21,042 nt of DNA from the NCBI GenBank assembly GCA_020433835.1, contig JAGRBY010000052.1, forward strand, positions 1-21,042, read 5' to 3'. A program made the position numbers and the translations under genes. Shown here piece by piece: positions 1-7,345 of the stretch (its first letter is position 1; each line of letters opens with the position of its first letter). The notes beneath the pieces were generated by a model. That model saw nothing but the letters and a program-made list of their open reading frames with translations. It had not been told where the DNA came from and did not search any database. This stretch comes from Anaerolineae bacterium. GTDB lineage: Bacteria; Chloroflexota; Anaerolineae; 4572-78; J111.

Positions 1-1521
1 CGCTACGTTATCATCGAGGGCGAGCAGTTAAAATTCTTTGGCATGATTACGGATGTGGCCTTAGACAACACCAATCCACAAATCGAAAAGACACCGCCTG
101 ATGTGAGCGATTCCTTTCTACGCGAAGTGTACGCTGGCACCAGCACCTTTGGCCGTATTCACATCTCGCCGATGCTCGTCTTGGATCAGAGTGTTGACGA
201 ACCCCGGCCGGTTAAAACCATCCCCGGCCACTTCTCACTGGTTCGCGCCGCGGACGAGGATGATGTTAACATGGTCTTTGGGGCCGAGGATGAGCGCCAC
301 TTTCACATCGGCGAGCCGCTGGATATGGAAGATGTGCAGGTTAACCTCGATCTGGGGCGTATGGTCGAACGCAGCGTGGGTATATTCGGCAAAAGTGGTA
401 CGGGTAAAAGTTTTCTCACCCGGCTGCTGCTGGCCGGTGTTATCAAGCGGCGCTCGGCGGTTAGCCTGATCTTCGACATGCACAATGACTACGGCTGGGA
501 AGTGCAAAGTGAAAGTCGCACGCCGGTTAAGGGCCTAAAACAGCTCTTTCCGCAGCAAGTTGCCATTTTCACGCTCGATGAGGCATCGAGTCGCCGCCGC
601 AAGGTTCGGCCTGACTTCACCGTGGTGCTGGATTGGTCCGACATTCAGCCGGAGGATTTGGAAATGCTGCGGGTTACGCTCGACTTGAGCGATCAGATGG
701 TCGGAGCGGCCTACAGCTTGCGGCGGGCCTGGGGTCGAGGTTGGATCAAACAACTGCTGCAAGCCGACAAAGATGCTATCGACCTTTTGGTTGAAGGCAC
801 AACCATCAATCGCTCCAGTCTCGATGCCCTTAGCCGCCGTTTGGAGCGTTTAACCCGCTTTGAATTTTTACGCGACAGTTGGAAAGGCGACTCGGCCCAA
901 CAGATCATCGAATATCTGGACAAAGGCATTACCGTAGTGCTGGAATTTGGTCGCTACGGAAACTCGCTGGAGGCCTATATTTTGGTCGCCAATTACCTGA
1001 CACGCCGTATCCACCAAATGTATGTCGAACGGGTTGAGAGCGCGCTCGGCGACGCGGCTCAAGAACCACAGCAATTGATGATTGTCATCGAAGAAGCCCA
1101 TAAGTTTCTCGATCCGCAAATTGCGCGGCAGACGATTTTTGGAACTATTGCCCGAGAGTTGCGCAAATACAACGTTACGCTGTTGATCGTCGATCAGCGG
1201 CCATCGGGCATCGATGAGGAAGTCATGAGCCAGATCGGAACGCGGGTGACGGCCCTGCTCGACAACGAGCGGGATATTGCCGCCGTGTTAACGGGCGTTT
1301 CGGGCGCAGGCTCTCTCCGAGAAGTGTTGGCACGCCTCGATACCAAGCAGCAGGCGTTGATTATGGGCCACGCGGTGCCGATGCCGGTTGTTATTCAAAC
1401 GCGCAGCTACGACGCCGATTTCTATGCAGCGATGGGTTTCCAGGATGAGGCAGCGCTCAGAGCCGGTCGATCCAGCCGGGTCAACTTACTACGCGGCGAA
1501 CGGGAAGAGGGAATCGAATAA
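1..1521 (+). CDS. HerA/FtsK-like DUF87 ATPase, 5'-truncated
   Basis: The frame is open from base 1 (14 codons precede the first internal Met at 43), so the gene starts outside the window; 506 residues are visible. Numbered from Met43, the N-terminal ~100 residues look like the HerA-type beta-barrel. Walker A is GKSGTGKS (116-123), Walker B is IVIEEAHKF (347-355), and a sensor/arginine region VDQRPSGIDEEVMSQIGTR follows (383-401). Proteins of the HerA/DUF87 group are hexameric P-loop DNA translocases; in archaea HerA pairs with NurA nuclease in end resection, while bacterial members are often solitary or part of defence or repair loci. No nuclease gene is visible downstream, and the next gene has its own promoter. 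The partner, if any, could lie to the left. Family assignment is firm; the exact role is not known. Confidence 0.88.
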   Translation, partial: RYVIIEGEQLKFFGMITDVALDNTNPQIEKTPPDVSDSFLREVYAGTSTFGRIHISPMLVLDQSVDEPRPVKTIPGHFSLVRAADEDDVNMVFGAEDERHFHIGEPLDMEDVQVNLDLGRMVERSVGIFGKSGTGKSFLTRLLLAGVIKRRSAVSLIFDMHNDYGWEVQSESRTPVKGLKQLFPQQVAIFTLDEASSRRRKVRPDFTVVLDWSDIQPEDLEMLRVTLDLSDQMVGAAYSLRRAWGRGWIKQLLQADKDAIDLLVEGTTINRSSLDALSRRLERLTRFEFLRDSWKGDSAQQIIEYLDKGITVVLEFGRYGNSLEAYILVANYLTRRIHQMYVERVESALGDAAQEPQQLMIVIEEAHKFLDPQIARQTIFGTIARELRKYNVTLLIVDQRPSGIDEEVMSQIGTRVTALLDNERDIAAVLTGVSGAGSLREVLARLDTKQQALIMGHAVPMPVVIQTRSYDADFYAAMGFQDEAALRAGRSSRVNLLRGEREEGIE

Positions 1522-1561
1522 AAATGTTGGAAGTTTGCCCGGCTTTCGTAATTTTTGATGC

Positions 1562-1590
1562 TTGCAAGGCGTCACTATGTAGGCTATAAT
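1562..1590 (+). promoter_or_regulatory. sigma70-type promoter for lepB-deoC-zinc finger operon
   Basis: The -35 hexamer TTGCAA (1562-1567) is separated by exactly 17 bp from a perfect -10 TATAAT (1585-1590). The predicted start of transcription is near 1597, about 23 nt before the lepB TTG start codon. This is the only convincing promoter in the gap after the HerA-like gene. Confidence 0.75.
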
Positions 1591-1608
1591 TCTAAGTAAT
1601 TCAAACCT

Positions 1609-1613
1609 AGGAG
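1609..1613 (+). promoter_or_regulatory. ribosome binding site deciding the TTG start of lepB
   Basis: AGGAG sits 6 nt before the TTG codon at 1620 and 20 nt after the -10 element. No in-frame ATG lies near it, so the TTG start is favoured. Confidence 0.7.
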
Positions 1614-1619
1614 ATTTCT

Positions 1620-2540
1620 TTGTCTACTTTTAAGAATAATCCAACCGACAAAGATTTTGATTCAAATGCTAGTTCAGGGTCAGATGATACAACTCCTACG
1701 CCAAAAACCCCAACTTCTCATTCTGAACGTCCACTTCCTTTACCTGACTTTGATGAAAACGAGCAATTTGAGCCGAATGTAAAGACCTCAAATGCTGACC
1801 CAACGGATCTCAACCATCTTTTGGACCGGCAACGTGCCTCAACACCGGCTGAAGGTGACTTTTCCGACTATTCGCTTTCGCCGTTAGAAGACGAGACACC
1901 ACCTGAAGAAGAGGAGTCGCGCTGGCAGACAGCCTGGTCAATTCTGCGCGAGGTGGGCGAAACCATCATCCTGACTCTGATCATCTTCTTTCTCATCCAG
2001 ACGGTGGTTCGCAACTTTCGGGTTGTAGGAACGAGTATGGTCAACAACTTGCACAACGGTCAATATTTGATCATCGACAAAGTTTCATACAACCCCCTTT
2101 TGATGGAATATTTGGGGATAGGCGGCCCACAGCGTGGTGATGTAATCGTTTTCAAGCCGCCGGGTAATCCGAATGAAGATTACGTTAAACGTATTATCGG
2201 GCTATCGGGCGAAGAAGTAAATGTCGTCAATGGGCAGGTTTATATTAACGGTGAACCGCTGGCCGAACCTTTTCAGCCGGTTCCTGGCACGTATACCATG
2301 CCCAATCCTGTAATTGTCCCTGACGGTCAGATATTTGTGTTGGGCGATAATCGCAACAATTCAAACGACTCTCACAATTGGGGGCCTTTACCTGTTGAAA
2401 ATATTGTGGGGCGAGCCTGGTTATCGTATTGGCCGCCTGACCAGTGGGGTACTATTCCGCGCGATATACCCACTGAAGATGCAACGCTTAAACATTTTGT
2501 TGGCCAGTTTATTCCCAGTGCCAGTGCCAACAGCGAGTAG
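1620..2540 (+). CDS. lepB: Signal peptidase I with long acidic N-terminal extension
   Basis: This is the membrane serine protease that removes signal peptides from secreted preproteins (S26 family, Ser/Lys dyad). The 306-aa product starts at TTG, supported by AGGAG 6 nt upstream. Residues 1-100 are acidic, Pro/Ser/Thr-rich and probably disordered. One transmembrane helix lies at about 113-131. The catalytic Ser is Ser139 in VGTSMVNNL, the general-base Lys is Lys190 in DYVKRIIG, and the conserved C-terminal box GDNRNNSNDSHNWG spans 242-255. It is the first gene of a likely operon with deoC (31-bp gap) and the zinc-finger gene. The ~100-residue cytosolic tail is much longer than in typical Gram-positive enzymes; its role is unknown. 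The assignment is secure. Confidence 0.95.
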   Translation: MSTFKNNPTDKDFDSNASSGSDDTTPTPKTPTSHSERPLPLPDFDENEQFEPNVKTSNADPTDLNHLLDRQRASTPAEGDFSDYSLSPLEDETPPEEEESRWQTAWSILREVGETIILTLIIFFLIQTVVRNFRVVGTSMVNNLHNGQYLIIDKVSYNPLLMEYLGIGGPQRGDVIVFKPPGNPNEDYVKRIIGLSGEEVNVVNGQVYINGEPLAEPFQPVPGTYTMPNPVIVPDGQIFVLGDNRNNSNDSHNWGPLPVENIVGRAWLSYWPPDQWGTIPRDIPTEDATLKHFVGQFIPSASANSE

Positions 2541-2571
2541 ACAATTAGCAGCGAGAAGCTGAAACGTATTT

Positions 2572-3231
2572 ATGAATATTGCCCGTTTTATCGATCATAC
2601 CCTGCTTAAACCCGAAGCCACAACCCAGCAAATTGAACAGTTGTGCCGGGAAGCTTTAACATACAATTTTGCCTCTGTCTGTATCAACCCTACCTATGTA
2701 AAGTTAGCGGCGGAACTGCTCCATGGTTCGGATGTTGATGTCTGTACCGTGGTTGGCTTTCCGTTAGGGGCCAACATAACCGCGACCAAAGTTTTTGAAA
2801 CAGAGCAAGCGCTTCATGACGGAGCGACTGAAATCGACATGGTCATTAACATCGGCGCGTTGAAATCGGGTAACGAGGCGTTGGTTGAACACGATATTGC
2901 CGAAATTGTCAGTAAAAGCCACAACCGTGGGGCTATCTGTAAAGTTATTATTGAAACCGCTCTTTTGACAGAAGAAGAAAAAATCAAAGCCTGCCAATTG
3001 GCTAAAAAGGTGGGCGCTGATTTTGTAAAAACTTCAACAGGATTTAGCAGCAGTGGGGCTAATGTTGATGATGTAGCGTTGATGCGGCGCACTGTTGGGC
3101 CGGATATAGGCGTCAAGGCTTCGGGCGGCATTCGAACGCTAGCCGATGCCAAAAATATGATTGCGGCCGGAGCTAACCGTTTAGGTGTTAGTGCCGGCGT
3201 AACAATAGTAAAAGAGGCTCAGGAGAAATGA
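2572..3231 (+). CDS. deoC: Deoxyribose-phosphate aldolase
   Basis: DeoC cleaves 2-deoxy-D-ribose 5-phosphate to acetaldehyde and glyceraldehyde 3-phosphate in deoxynucleoside catabolism; it is a cytosolic class I aldolase with a TIM barrel. The 219-aa product has the normal bacterial length. The Schiff-base lysine is Lys153 in FVKTSTGF, the second catalytic lysine is Lys182 in VKASGGIRT, and Asp89 is in EIDMVINIG. The N-terminal [11 protein letters not shown] motif fixes the ATG start, although the upstream ribosome binding site is weak, which would fit coupling to lepB 31 bp upstream. The stop overlaps the next start as ATGA. No other nucleoside-salvage gene is adjacent. Confidence 0.96.
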   Translation: MNIARFIDHTLLKPEATTQQIEQLCREALTYNFASVCINPTYVKLAAELLHGSDVDVCTVVGFPLGANITATKVFETEQALHDGATEIDMVINIGALKSGNEALVEHDIAEIVSKSHNRGAICKVIIETALLTEEEKIKACQLAKKVGADFVKTSTGFSSSGANVDDVALMRRTVGPDIGVKASGGIRTLADAKNMIAAGANRLGVSAGVTIVKEAQEK

Positions 3232-3455
3232 AAACGTGTCCGGCATGTCGAATAGGGCGCTTACGCGAGCGTCTTATGACCTATCTTGAATGGCATGGAA
3301 AGAGTTTGCTGGTAGCAAACAGAATGCCGGCTCTTGTCTGCGATGTTTGCGGTGAGCAGGTGTATGATGATTACGCTATGGATAATCTACAACAACTCCT
3401 CTGGTCTGAACCGCTGCGTGGGGCTACCCCCTTGTCTAATTCAAATCGACATTAA
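3228..3455 (+). CDS. YgiT-type zinc-finger domain protein, no partner toxin
   Basis: A 75-aa protein with two CxxC pairs: C4/C7 (CPAC) and C38/C41 (CDVC), spaced as in the N-terminal zinc-binding domain of MqsA/YgiT antitoxins. It lacks the C-terminal helix-turn-helix of full MqsA. Short YgiT-type proteins are usually encoded next to a small DUF4258/MqsR-like toxin; here the upstream neighbour is deoC, with a 4-base ATGA overlap and AGGAG only 2 nt before the ATG, indicating translational coupling. No toxin-sized gene is adjacent downstream. It may be a solitary zinc-finger regulator or the relic of a toxin-antitoxin pair. The domain call is good; function is unknown. Confidence 0.85.
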   Translation: MKTCPACRIGRLRERLMTYLEWHGKSLLVANRMPALVCDVCGEQVYDDYAMDNLQQLLWSEPLRGATPLSNSNRH

Positions 3456-3598
3456 TCAAGTTTTCCCTATTTAATTTCAATACATAATGACTGTTGGCCT
3501 ATTTAAAAGTAAACAAAGCTAATGTAAACTCTTAATAGCATACTACACTTAATGCGACTGTTGCCCTGCAACCCCACATACCAAGAGGACTCTCGCTT

Positions 3599-4120
3599 AT
3601 GAACACAGTTCGCCGAATTAGCACAGGCCGAGTTACCGCCGATTTTTTTACCAGCAGCTACCGCTTTTCAGCCAGTATTGTCGTTTACAAAAGAAGACTG
3701 GTAGACGTTTTAAGCGATCGAATGACCGATTATCTGGATATTGTTGATGTTTATATCTCGCGTATCAACGCGCCGGGAGATATTATCGGCACGTACAAAA
3801 AGGGATCGCTGGTAAAAGATGAAATTACATTTATACTGCTCTCTGATGAAGCAGAAGGTATCTCAAAAGAGCGATTTTATTCAGCTCGAGACGATATCCC
3901 TTTGTTTATTTCGCTTCCCTCTTTTGAAATTCACGGTCAGCTAAAATGGGGTACCAAAGAGTTAGATATCAAAAAACTGCTCTCCGCGGATACTCAAAAG
4001 TTTATACCTGTTTCTGAAGCAACCGCAACGAACTCATTGCTGCCGACCGTAACGTTTCAAGGGCCGATGGTTCTTGTCAATAAATCAAAAATCCAGGTTT
4101 TATGTGGTATTGATAAGTAG
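3599..4120 (+). CDS. Unrecognised 173-aa protein with apparent internal duplication
   Basis: I do not recognise this family with certainty. The ATG at 3599 has AGAGGA (3584-3589) 9 nt upstream. The sequence is rich in predicted beta strands with no signal peptide or membrane segment. Two segments resemble each other: about 25-82 (ASIVVYKRRLVDVLSD, then DYLDIVDVYISRI, then DEITFILL) and about 110-170 (IHGQLKWGTKELDIKKLLSA, then KFIPVSEATA, then GPMVLVNKSKIQVL). Each reads as strand, hydrophobic helix, a [YF][LI]xxxx[DE][VA] strand, then two more strands, suggesting a tandem small beta-barrel. It ends 17 bp before the receiver-ATPase gene on the same strand, so the two are probably co-transcribed and may work together. 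Confidence 0.75.
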   Translation: MNTVRRISTGRVTADFFTSSYRFSASIVVYKRRLVDVLSDRMTDYLDIVDVYISRINAPGDIIGTYKKGSLVKDEITFILLSDEAEGISKERFYSARDDIPLFISLPSFEIHGQLKWGTKELDIKKLLSADTQKFIPVSEATATNSLLPTVTFQGPMVLVNKSKIQVLCGIDK

Positions 4121-4137
4121 CCGGTGAGACAGTAACT

Positions 4138-5238
4138 ATGGCCCATATTCTTATCATAGATGATGATCAAGATATTCTTCGATTGTTGGAGTTTGCATTT
4201 AAGCGCTCCGGTCATTCCGTTTCGATTAGCGCCAACGGCATCGATGGCTTGCAGCTCGCCGAGATTGAAGAGCCTGATTTAGTTGTTTGCGATGTCATGA
4301 TGCCTAAAATGACAGGCTATGATTTTTGCCGACAAGCCCGACAAAAACCCGCTCTCAAAGAGATCCCGATTGTCATCTTCTCAGCCCGCTTTCAACCGAT
4401 CGATCGCCAAACCGCGCTCGATGCCGGCGCAACAGAATATCTAGCCAAAACCGTTGCGCCCGATGTCTTGATCAGTCACATTGAAGCCTTATTACCACAA
4501 TCGCAAACTTCCGTATCAGGAGGTGCAATCGGCATATTCAGCCTGAAAGGTGGAACCGGAGTCACCAGCATAGCCGTTAATTTGGCCCTGGCCTTCACGC
4601 TGGCGCAAAAATCCAACACTGTCCTGGCCGATCTGGCGACGATGGGCGGCCATGCGGCATTGATGCTTGGTGTACGCCCCACCAGCAGTGCTGCAAAACT
4701 TTTGTCGACAAACGATCACAATTTAACACTGGAAGTAATTCAACCCTATTTGGTAAAACACGAGACGGGCGTTCAATTACTGGCTTCACTTCCTGCTTTT
4801 AATGAGCAAAATCTGCCGTCTGATCGACTGCTACCGTTGTTAAAATCCTTAAAGTCCGGCTTCACATGTACAATTGTTGATAATCCTTGCCTTTTGGACG
4901 CACAGGGTTCGCCTATCCTTAAAATGCTTGATAAAATTATCCTGGTTTTGTCGCCGGATATGCCTTCTATCCAATCAACAGTGATTGCCCTTCAAGGGCT
5001 GGCGCGGCTTAACGTGCCTGATAGTAAAATCACACTGGTTATCAACCAAACCACACCTCACCACGCCGTTCCGGTGCAGACCATTCAGAAGGTTCTTAAA
5101 CGGCCTATTGCATTGGCTATTCCCTATGAACCAGATATGGTCAAAGCGGTCAATAACGGCAAACCACTTTTGTTGAGCAGCCCTCAAACCCAGGCCGCGG
5201 CGGCTATCGCCAAGCTTGCCAGCATACTATTTCAGTAA
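4138..5238 (+). CDS. Receiver domain fused to MinD/CpaE-like P-loop ATPase
   Basis: Residues 1-120 form a CheY-like receiver with a complete pocket: acidic cluster D8-D10, phospho-acceptor D52 (VVCDVMMPKMTGYDF), S82 and K104. Residues about 128-366 are a MinD/ParA/CpaE-type domain. Its P-loop is KGGTGVTS (137-144): the first, deviant 'signature' lysine is kept, but the Walker A lysine is Val142. CpaE/TadZ proteins of Tad pilus systems also combine a receiver-like domain with a degenerate MinD-like domain and act as polar localisation factors. No cpaF, tadB/C or pilin genes are nearby. The start follows GGTGAG; the 173-aa gene ends 17 bp upstream. The most likely role is phosphorylation-controlled positioning or scaffold function; this is inference. 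Confidence 0.88.
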   Translation: MAHILIIDDDQDILRLLEFAFKRSGHSVSISANGIDGLQLAEIEEPDLVVCDVMMPKMTGYDFCRQARQKPALKEIPIVIFSARFQPIDRQTALDAGATEYLAKTVAPDVLISHIEALLPQSQTSVSGGAIGIFSLKGGTGVTSIAVNLALAFTLAQKSNTVLADLATMGGHAALMLGVRPTSSAAKLLSTNDHNLTLEVIQPYLVKHETGVQLLASLPAFNEQNLPSDRLLPLLKSLKSGFTCTIVDNPCLLDAQGSPILKMLDKIILVLSPDMPSIQSTVIALQGLARLNVPDSKITLVINQTTPHHAVPVQTIQKVLKRPIALAIPYEPDMVKAVNNGKPLLLSSPQTQAAAAIAKLASILFQ

Positions 5239-5252
5239 CATTTTATTTGCCA

Positions 5253-5277
5253 GCAACTTTGAAAAATTAAAAGTTGC
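5253..5277 (+). terminator. Weak hairpin after the receiver-ATPase gene
   Basis: GCAACTTT (5253-5260) pairs with AAAGTTGC (5270-5277) around a 9-nt loop. It is 14 nt after the stop codon and is followed by GTTTGCT rather than a clear T-run, so it is at best a weak terminator. Confidence 0.35.
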
Positions 5278-5279
5278 GT

Positions 5280-5308
5280 TTGCTAGAAACTAAAACTCAT
5301 GGTATATT
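5280..5308 (+). promoter_or_regulatory. Promoter of the tRNA-Glu gene
   Basis: TTGCTA (5280-5285) and TATATT (5303-5308) are spaced by 17 bp. The predicted transcription start near 5315 is about 30 nt before the mature tRNA 5' end. Confidence 0.6.
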
Positions 5309-5344
5309 ATTTCCTGTTGCCCTGACACAGCAGGTCACTTACAC

Positions 5345-5417
5345 GCCCCCTTCGTCTAGAGGACTAGGACACCACCCTTTCAAGGTGGCGACACGGGTTC
5401 GAATCCCGTAGGGGGCA
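5345..5417 (+). tRNA. tRNA-Glu (anticodon TTC)
   Basis: A complete cloverleaf can be drawn. The acceptor stem is GCCCCCT (5345-5351) with AGGGGGC (5410-5416), discriminator A5417. The anticodon stem is CCACC/GGTGG with loop CTTTCAA and anticodon TTC at 5379-5381. The T stem is ACGGG/CCCGT with loop TTCGAAT, and the D arm has the CTAG/CTAG pairing typical of tRNA-Glu. The 3' CCA is not encoded, so it must be added post-transcriptionally. The gene is single and flanked by its own promoter and terminator. Confidence 0.97.
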
Positions 5418-5436
5418 TTGCCCGTAGTAAAATATG

Positions 5437-5465
5437 ACGCCAACCACCTCTTGGTTGGCGTTTTT
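5437..5465 (+). terminator. Rho-independent terminator of tRNA-Glu
   Basis: A perfect 10-bp stem pairs 5437-5446 with 5452-5461 around a 5-nt loop (CCTCT) and runs into TTTTTC. It lies 20 nt after the tRNA and ends its transcript. Confidence 0.9.
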
Positions 5466-5547
5466 CTATTGCCTCGAATTCAGACATCAAATTGGCTCCT
5501 CTTCTTCTGCGTAATTGGCCCTTTTATTCCGACCAAATATGGTGTAT

Positions 5548-5571
5548 GGTCTTAAAAACCGATACAAGACC
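5548..5571 (+). promoter_or_regulatory. Possible operator: inverted repeat upstream of the lyase-family gene
   Basis: GGTCTT (5548-5553) and AAGACC (5566-5571) form a 6-bp inverted repeat with a 12-bp spacer, ending 18 bp before the chosen ATG. A possible promoter (TTGGCC at 5515-5520, TATGGT at 5538-5543) lies just in front, so a repressor bound here could block it. No regulator gene is adjacent. Confidence 0.3.
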
Positions 5572-5589
5572 GAACCAAAGAGAGGACCG

Positions 5590-6441
5590 ATGGATAAAAA
5601 GCAACAAATTCTCAAAGCCGAAAATTTTCTAGCTCTGCATCATGATCAGCGATTGCTGATACTGCCCAATATTTGGGATCCGCTGGGAGCGCGCCTGCTT
5701 CAGCACATGGGCTATCCGGCCGCGGCGACTGCCAGTGCGGCGGTAGCTTATTCGTTGGGTTATGACGATGGGCAAAAAATAACGCTGGGTGCTATGCTCG
5801 AAACTATTCACCGAGTGGCAGCAGCGGTTGATATTCCGGTCACTGCGGATATCGAAGCCGGTTTTGCTGAGAGTCCGGCCGATGTCGCCGAGAATATTCG
5901 GCAAGTGCTGCGAGCCGGAGCAGTTGGCATCAACTTTGAAGACAGCGATCCCACAACAGGCCAGCTCTACCCTATTGATTTTCAATGTGACCGTCTCAAA
6001 GCTGTTCGAGCGATGGCCGATCAAGAAGGTATCCCCTTGGTGATCAACGCGCGTATCGACGTTTTTATCAGTGGCTTCGGGACATCGATGGCAGAGAGAA
6101 TGGCGGAGGCAGTGACGCGTGGCAAAGCCTACGTTGAAGCCGGAGCCGACTGCCTCTATCCGATTGTGCTGGGTGATCTCGATGCGCTCAGCCGAATTCA
6201 GTCGGCAACAGCCTCCCCCCTTAACGTGTATGGACCATCAGCGACGGCTTCGCTGCGAGAACTGGAAGCTGCCGGCATAAGTCGCGTCAGTTTGGGGCCG
6301 GGCATAATGAAGGTGGTTTTGAAAACAATGCAACAGTTGTTTGAACAACTGCAAGGATACGGTTCTATCGATCTGAGCGCGTCGAAGGCTATGGCGTCAG
6401 AAGAAATTTTAGCCTTCGTTTCACAGGATAATATGACTTAG
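5590..6441 (+). CDS. Isocitrate lyase/PEP mutase superfamily protein
   Basis: The product has 283 aa from the ATG at 5590, which has the purine-rich AGAGAGGA just upstream; family homology also begins here (FLALHH, then LLILPNIWDPLGARLL). A longer reading from TTG at 5515 would add 25 residues without family similarity. The TIM-barrel superfamily motifs are ADIEAGF (86-92, metal-binding acidic residues), GINFEDSD (113-120) and VINARIDVF (151-159). The KKCGH catalytic cysteine motif of true isocitrate lyase is absent. Related proteins include oxaloacetate decarboxylase-like, 2-methylisocitrate lyase and phosphonopyruvate hydrolase enzymes; the sequence alone does not tell which 2-oxoacid it uses. 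It is a single gene, convergent with the membrane protein downstream (11-bp gap). Confidence 0.87.
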   Translation: MDKKQQILKAENFLALHHDQRLLILPNIWDPLGARLLQHMGYPAAATASAAVAYSLGYDDGQKITLGAMLETIHRVAAAVDIPVTADIEAGFAESPADVAENIRQVLRAGAVGINFEDSDPTTGQLYPIDFQCDRLKAVRAMADQEGIPLVINARIDVFISGFGTSMAERMAEAVTRGKAYVEAGADCLYPIVLGDLDALSRIQSATASPLNVYGPSATASLRELEAAGISRVSLGPGIMKVVLKTMQQLFEQLQGYGSIDLSASKAMASEEILAFVSQDNMT

Positions 6442-6452
6442 ACGCTTTGTAC

Positions 6453-7208
6453 TCAGAGAAGGTCAGACAGCGAGGTTATCAGCAGAAAAACAGCCAAGAT
6501 CAAAAGAATAAAGAGAATCAGCTTTCTAAAAAGTTGGGTGGGCAGTTGTTTACGGATAAACACACCACCATACATCGCGGCAATGGTAACAATGACTAAG
6601 CCTACCAGCAAACGGATATCTAATGTTGTAGCGACAGGTCGGCTGTAAATAACAATTGCCTGCGCCACTTTACCCAAGAAAAAACAAAGGTTAGTGCCTT
6701 GCGCCAGTTCATTTTTATCTTGGGTAACGGAAAAGAGGTATATCAATAAAATAGGGGCCATTGTATTGGTCGAACCACCGACAATACCGGCCAGTAAACC
6801 AAAACCAATGGCCCAATATATATTGTTGGACGATAAACTAAAGCTTTGACCGCGAAATTGCGTATAAACGTAATAAAGAATAGAGAGTGATAGAAAGAGT
6901 TGGAGCACCGCTTGGGAAATAACAAAGAGTAAGTAAACACCCACAAAACTGCCGATCAGAGCGACCAATGCCAGCAGCCAATACCGTTTGATAATTTGCC
7001 AAACGGGAACACCACTAAACATCAAGAGCAAATTTACAAATAAAGCCGGCCATAGGGTTAAAGCAATAGCGGCCTGAATGCCAATAAAGATAGACATAAC
7101 CGATGTGGTGATCATCGGGAAACCAATACCAAACGCACCGTGAATAACCGCAGCCAGAACAAAAAGAAGCACAAGCGCCAGCATTTCAAAAAAGGTTGCA
7201 TCAGTCAT
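6453..7208 (-). CDS. TauE/SafE-type membrane permease
   Basis: A 251-aa, very hydrophobic protein with about seven to eight transmembrane segments arranged as two halves. The glycine-rich stretches HGAFGIGFPMI (23-33) and GLLAGIVGGSTNTMAPIL in the second half are typical of TauE/SafE (formerly DUF81) exporters. The C-terminal pattern GGVFIRKQLPTQLFRK, followed by a last hydrophobic helix, is also typical. Family members export sulfite, sulfoacetate or other small organosulfur anions; the substrate here is unknown and no sulfur-metabolism gene is adjacent. The ATG at 7208 has only a distant GAAAGGAA ribosome site, so a slightly different start is possible. It is convergent with the lyase-family gene and divergent from the acetyltransferase. 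Confidence 0.87.
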   Translation of the reverse strand: MTDATFFEMLALVLLFVLAAVIHGAFGIGFPMITTSVMSIFIGIQAAIALTLWPALFVNLLLMFSGVPVWQIIKRYWLLALVALIGSFVGVYLLFVISQAVLQLFLSLSILYYVYTQFRGQSFSLSSNNIYWAIGFGLLAGIVGGSTNTMAPILLIYLFSVTQDKNELAQGTNLCFFLGKVAQAIVIYSRPVATTLDIRLLVGLVIVTIAAMYGGVFIRKQLPTQLFRKLILFILLILAVFLLITSLSDLL

Positions 7209-7345
7209 GAGCAGTGAGAGCTATTCCTTTCGGATAAATGGTATGACACCCAATACATAGTTTTTAAGGTTATCCTCTTCCATAAAGCAGAAGCTGGATT
7301 TTACACCGACCCGGAGATAGCACTAAATATTCAAGGAGCAAAAAT

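Noticed and set aside
5515..5589. 25-residue N-terminal extension of the lyase-family protein from a TTG
   Set aside because: Family similarity begins after ATG 5590, which has a purine-rich ribosome site; the upstream part overlaps promoter-like sequence.
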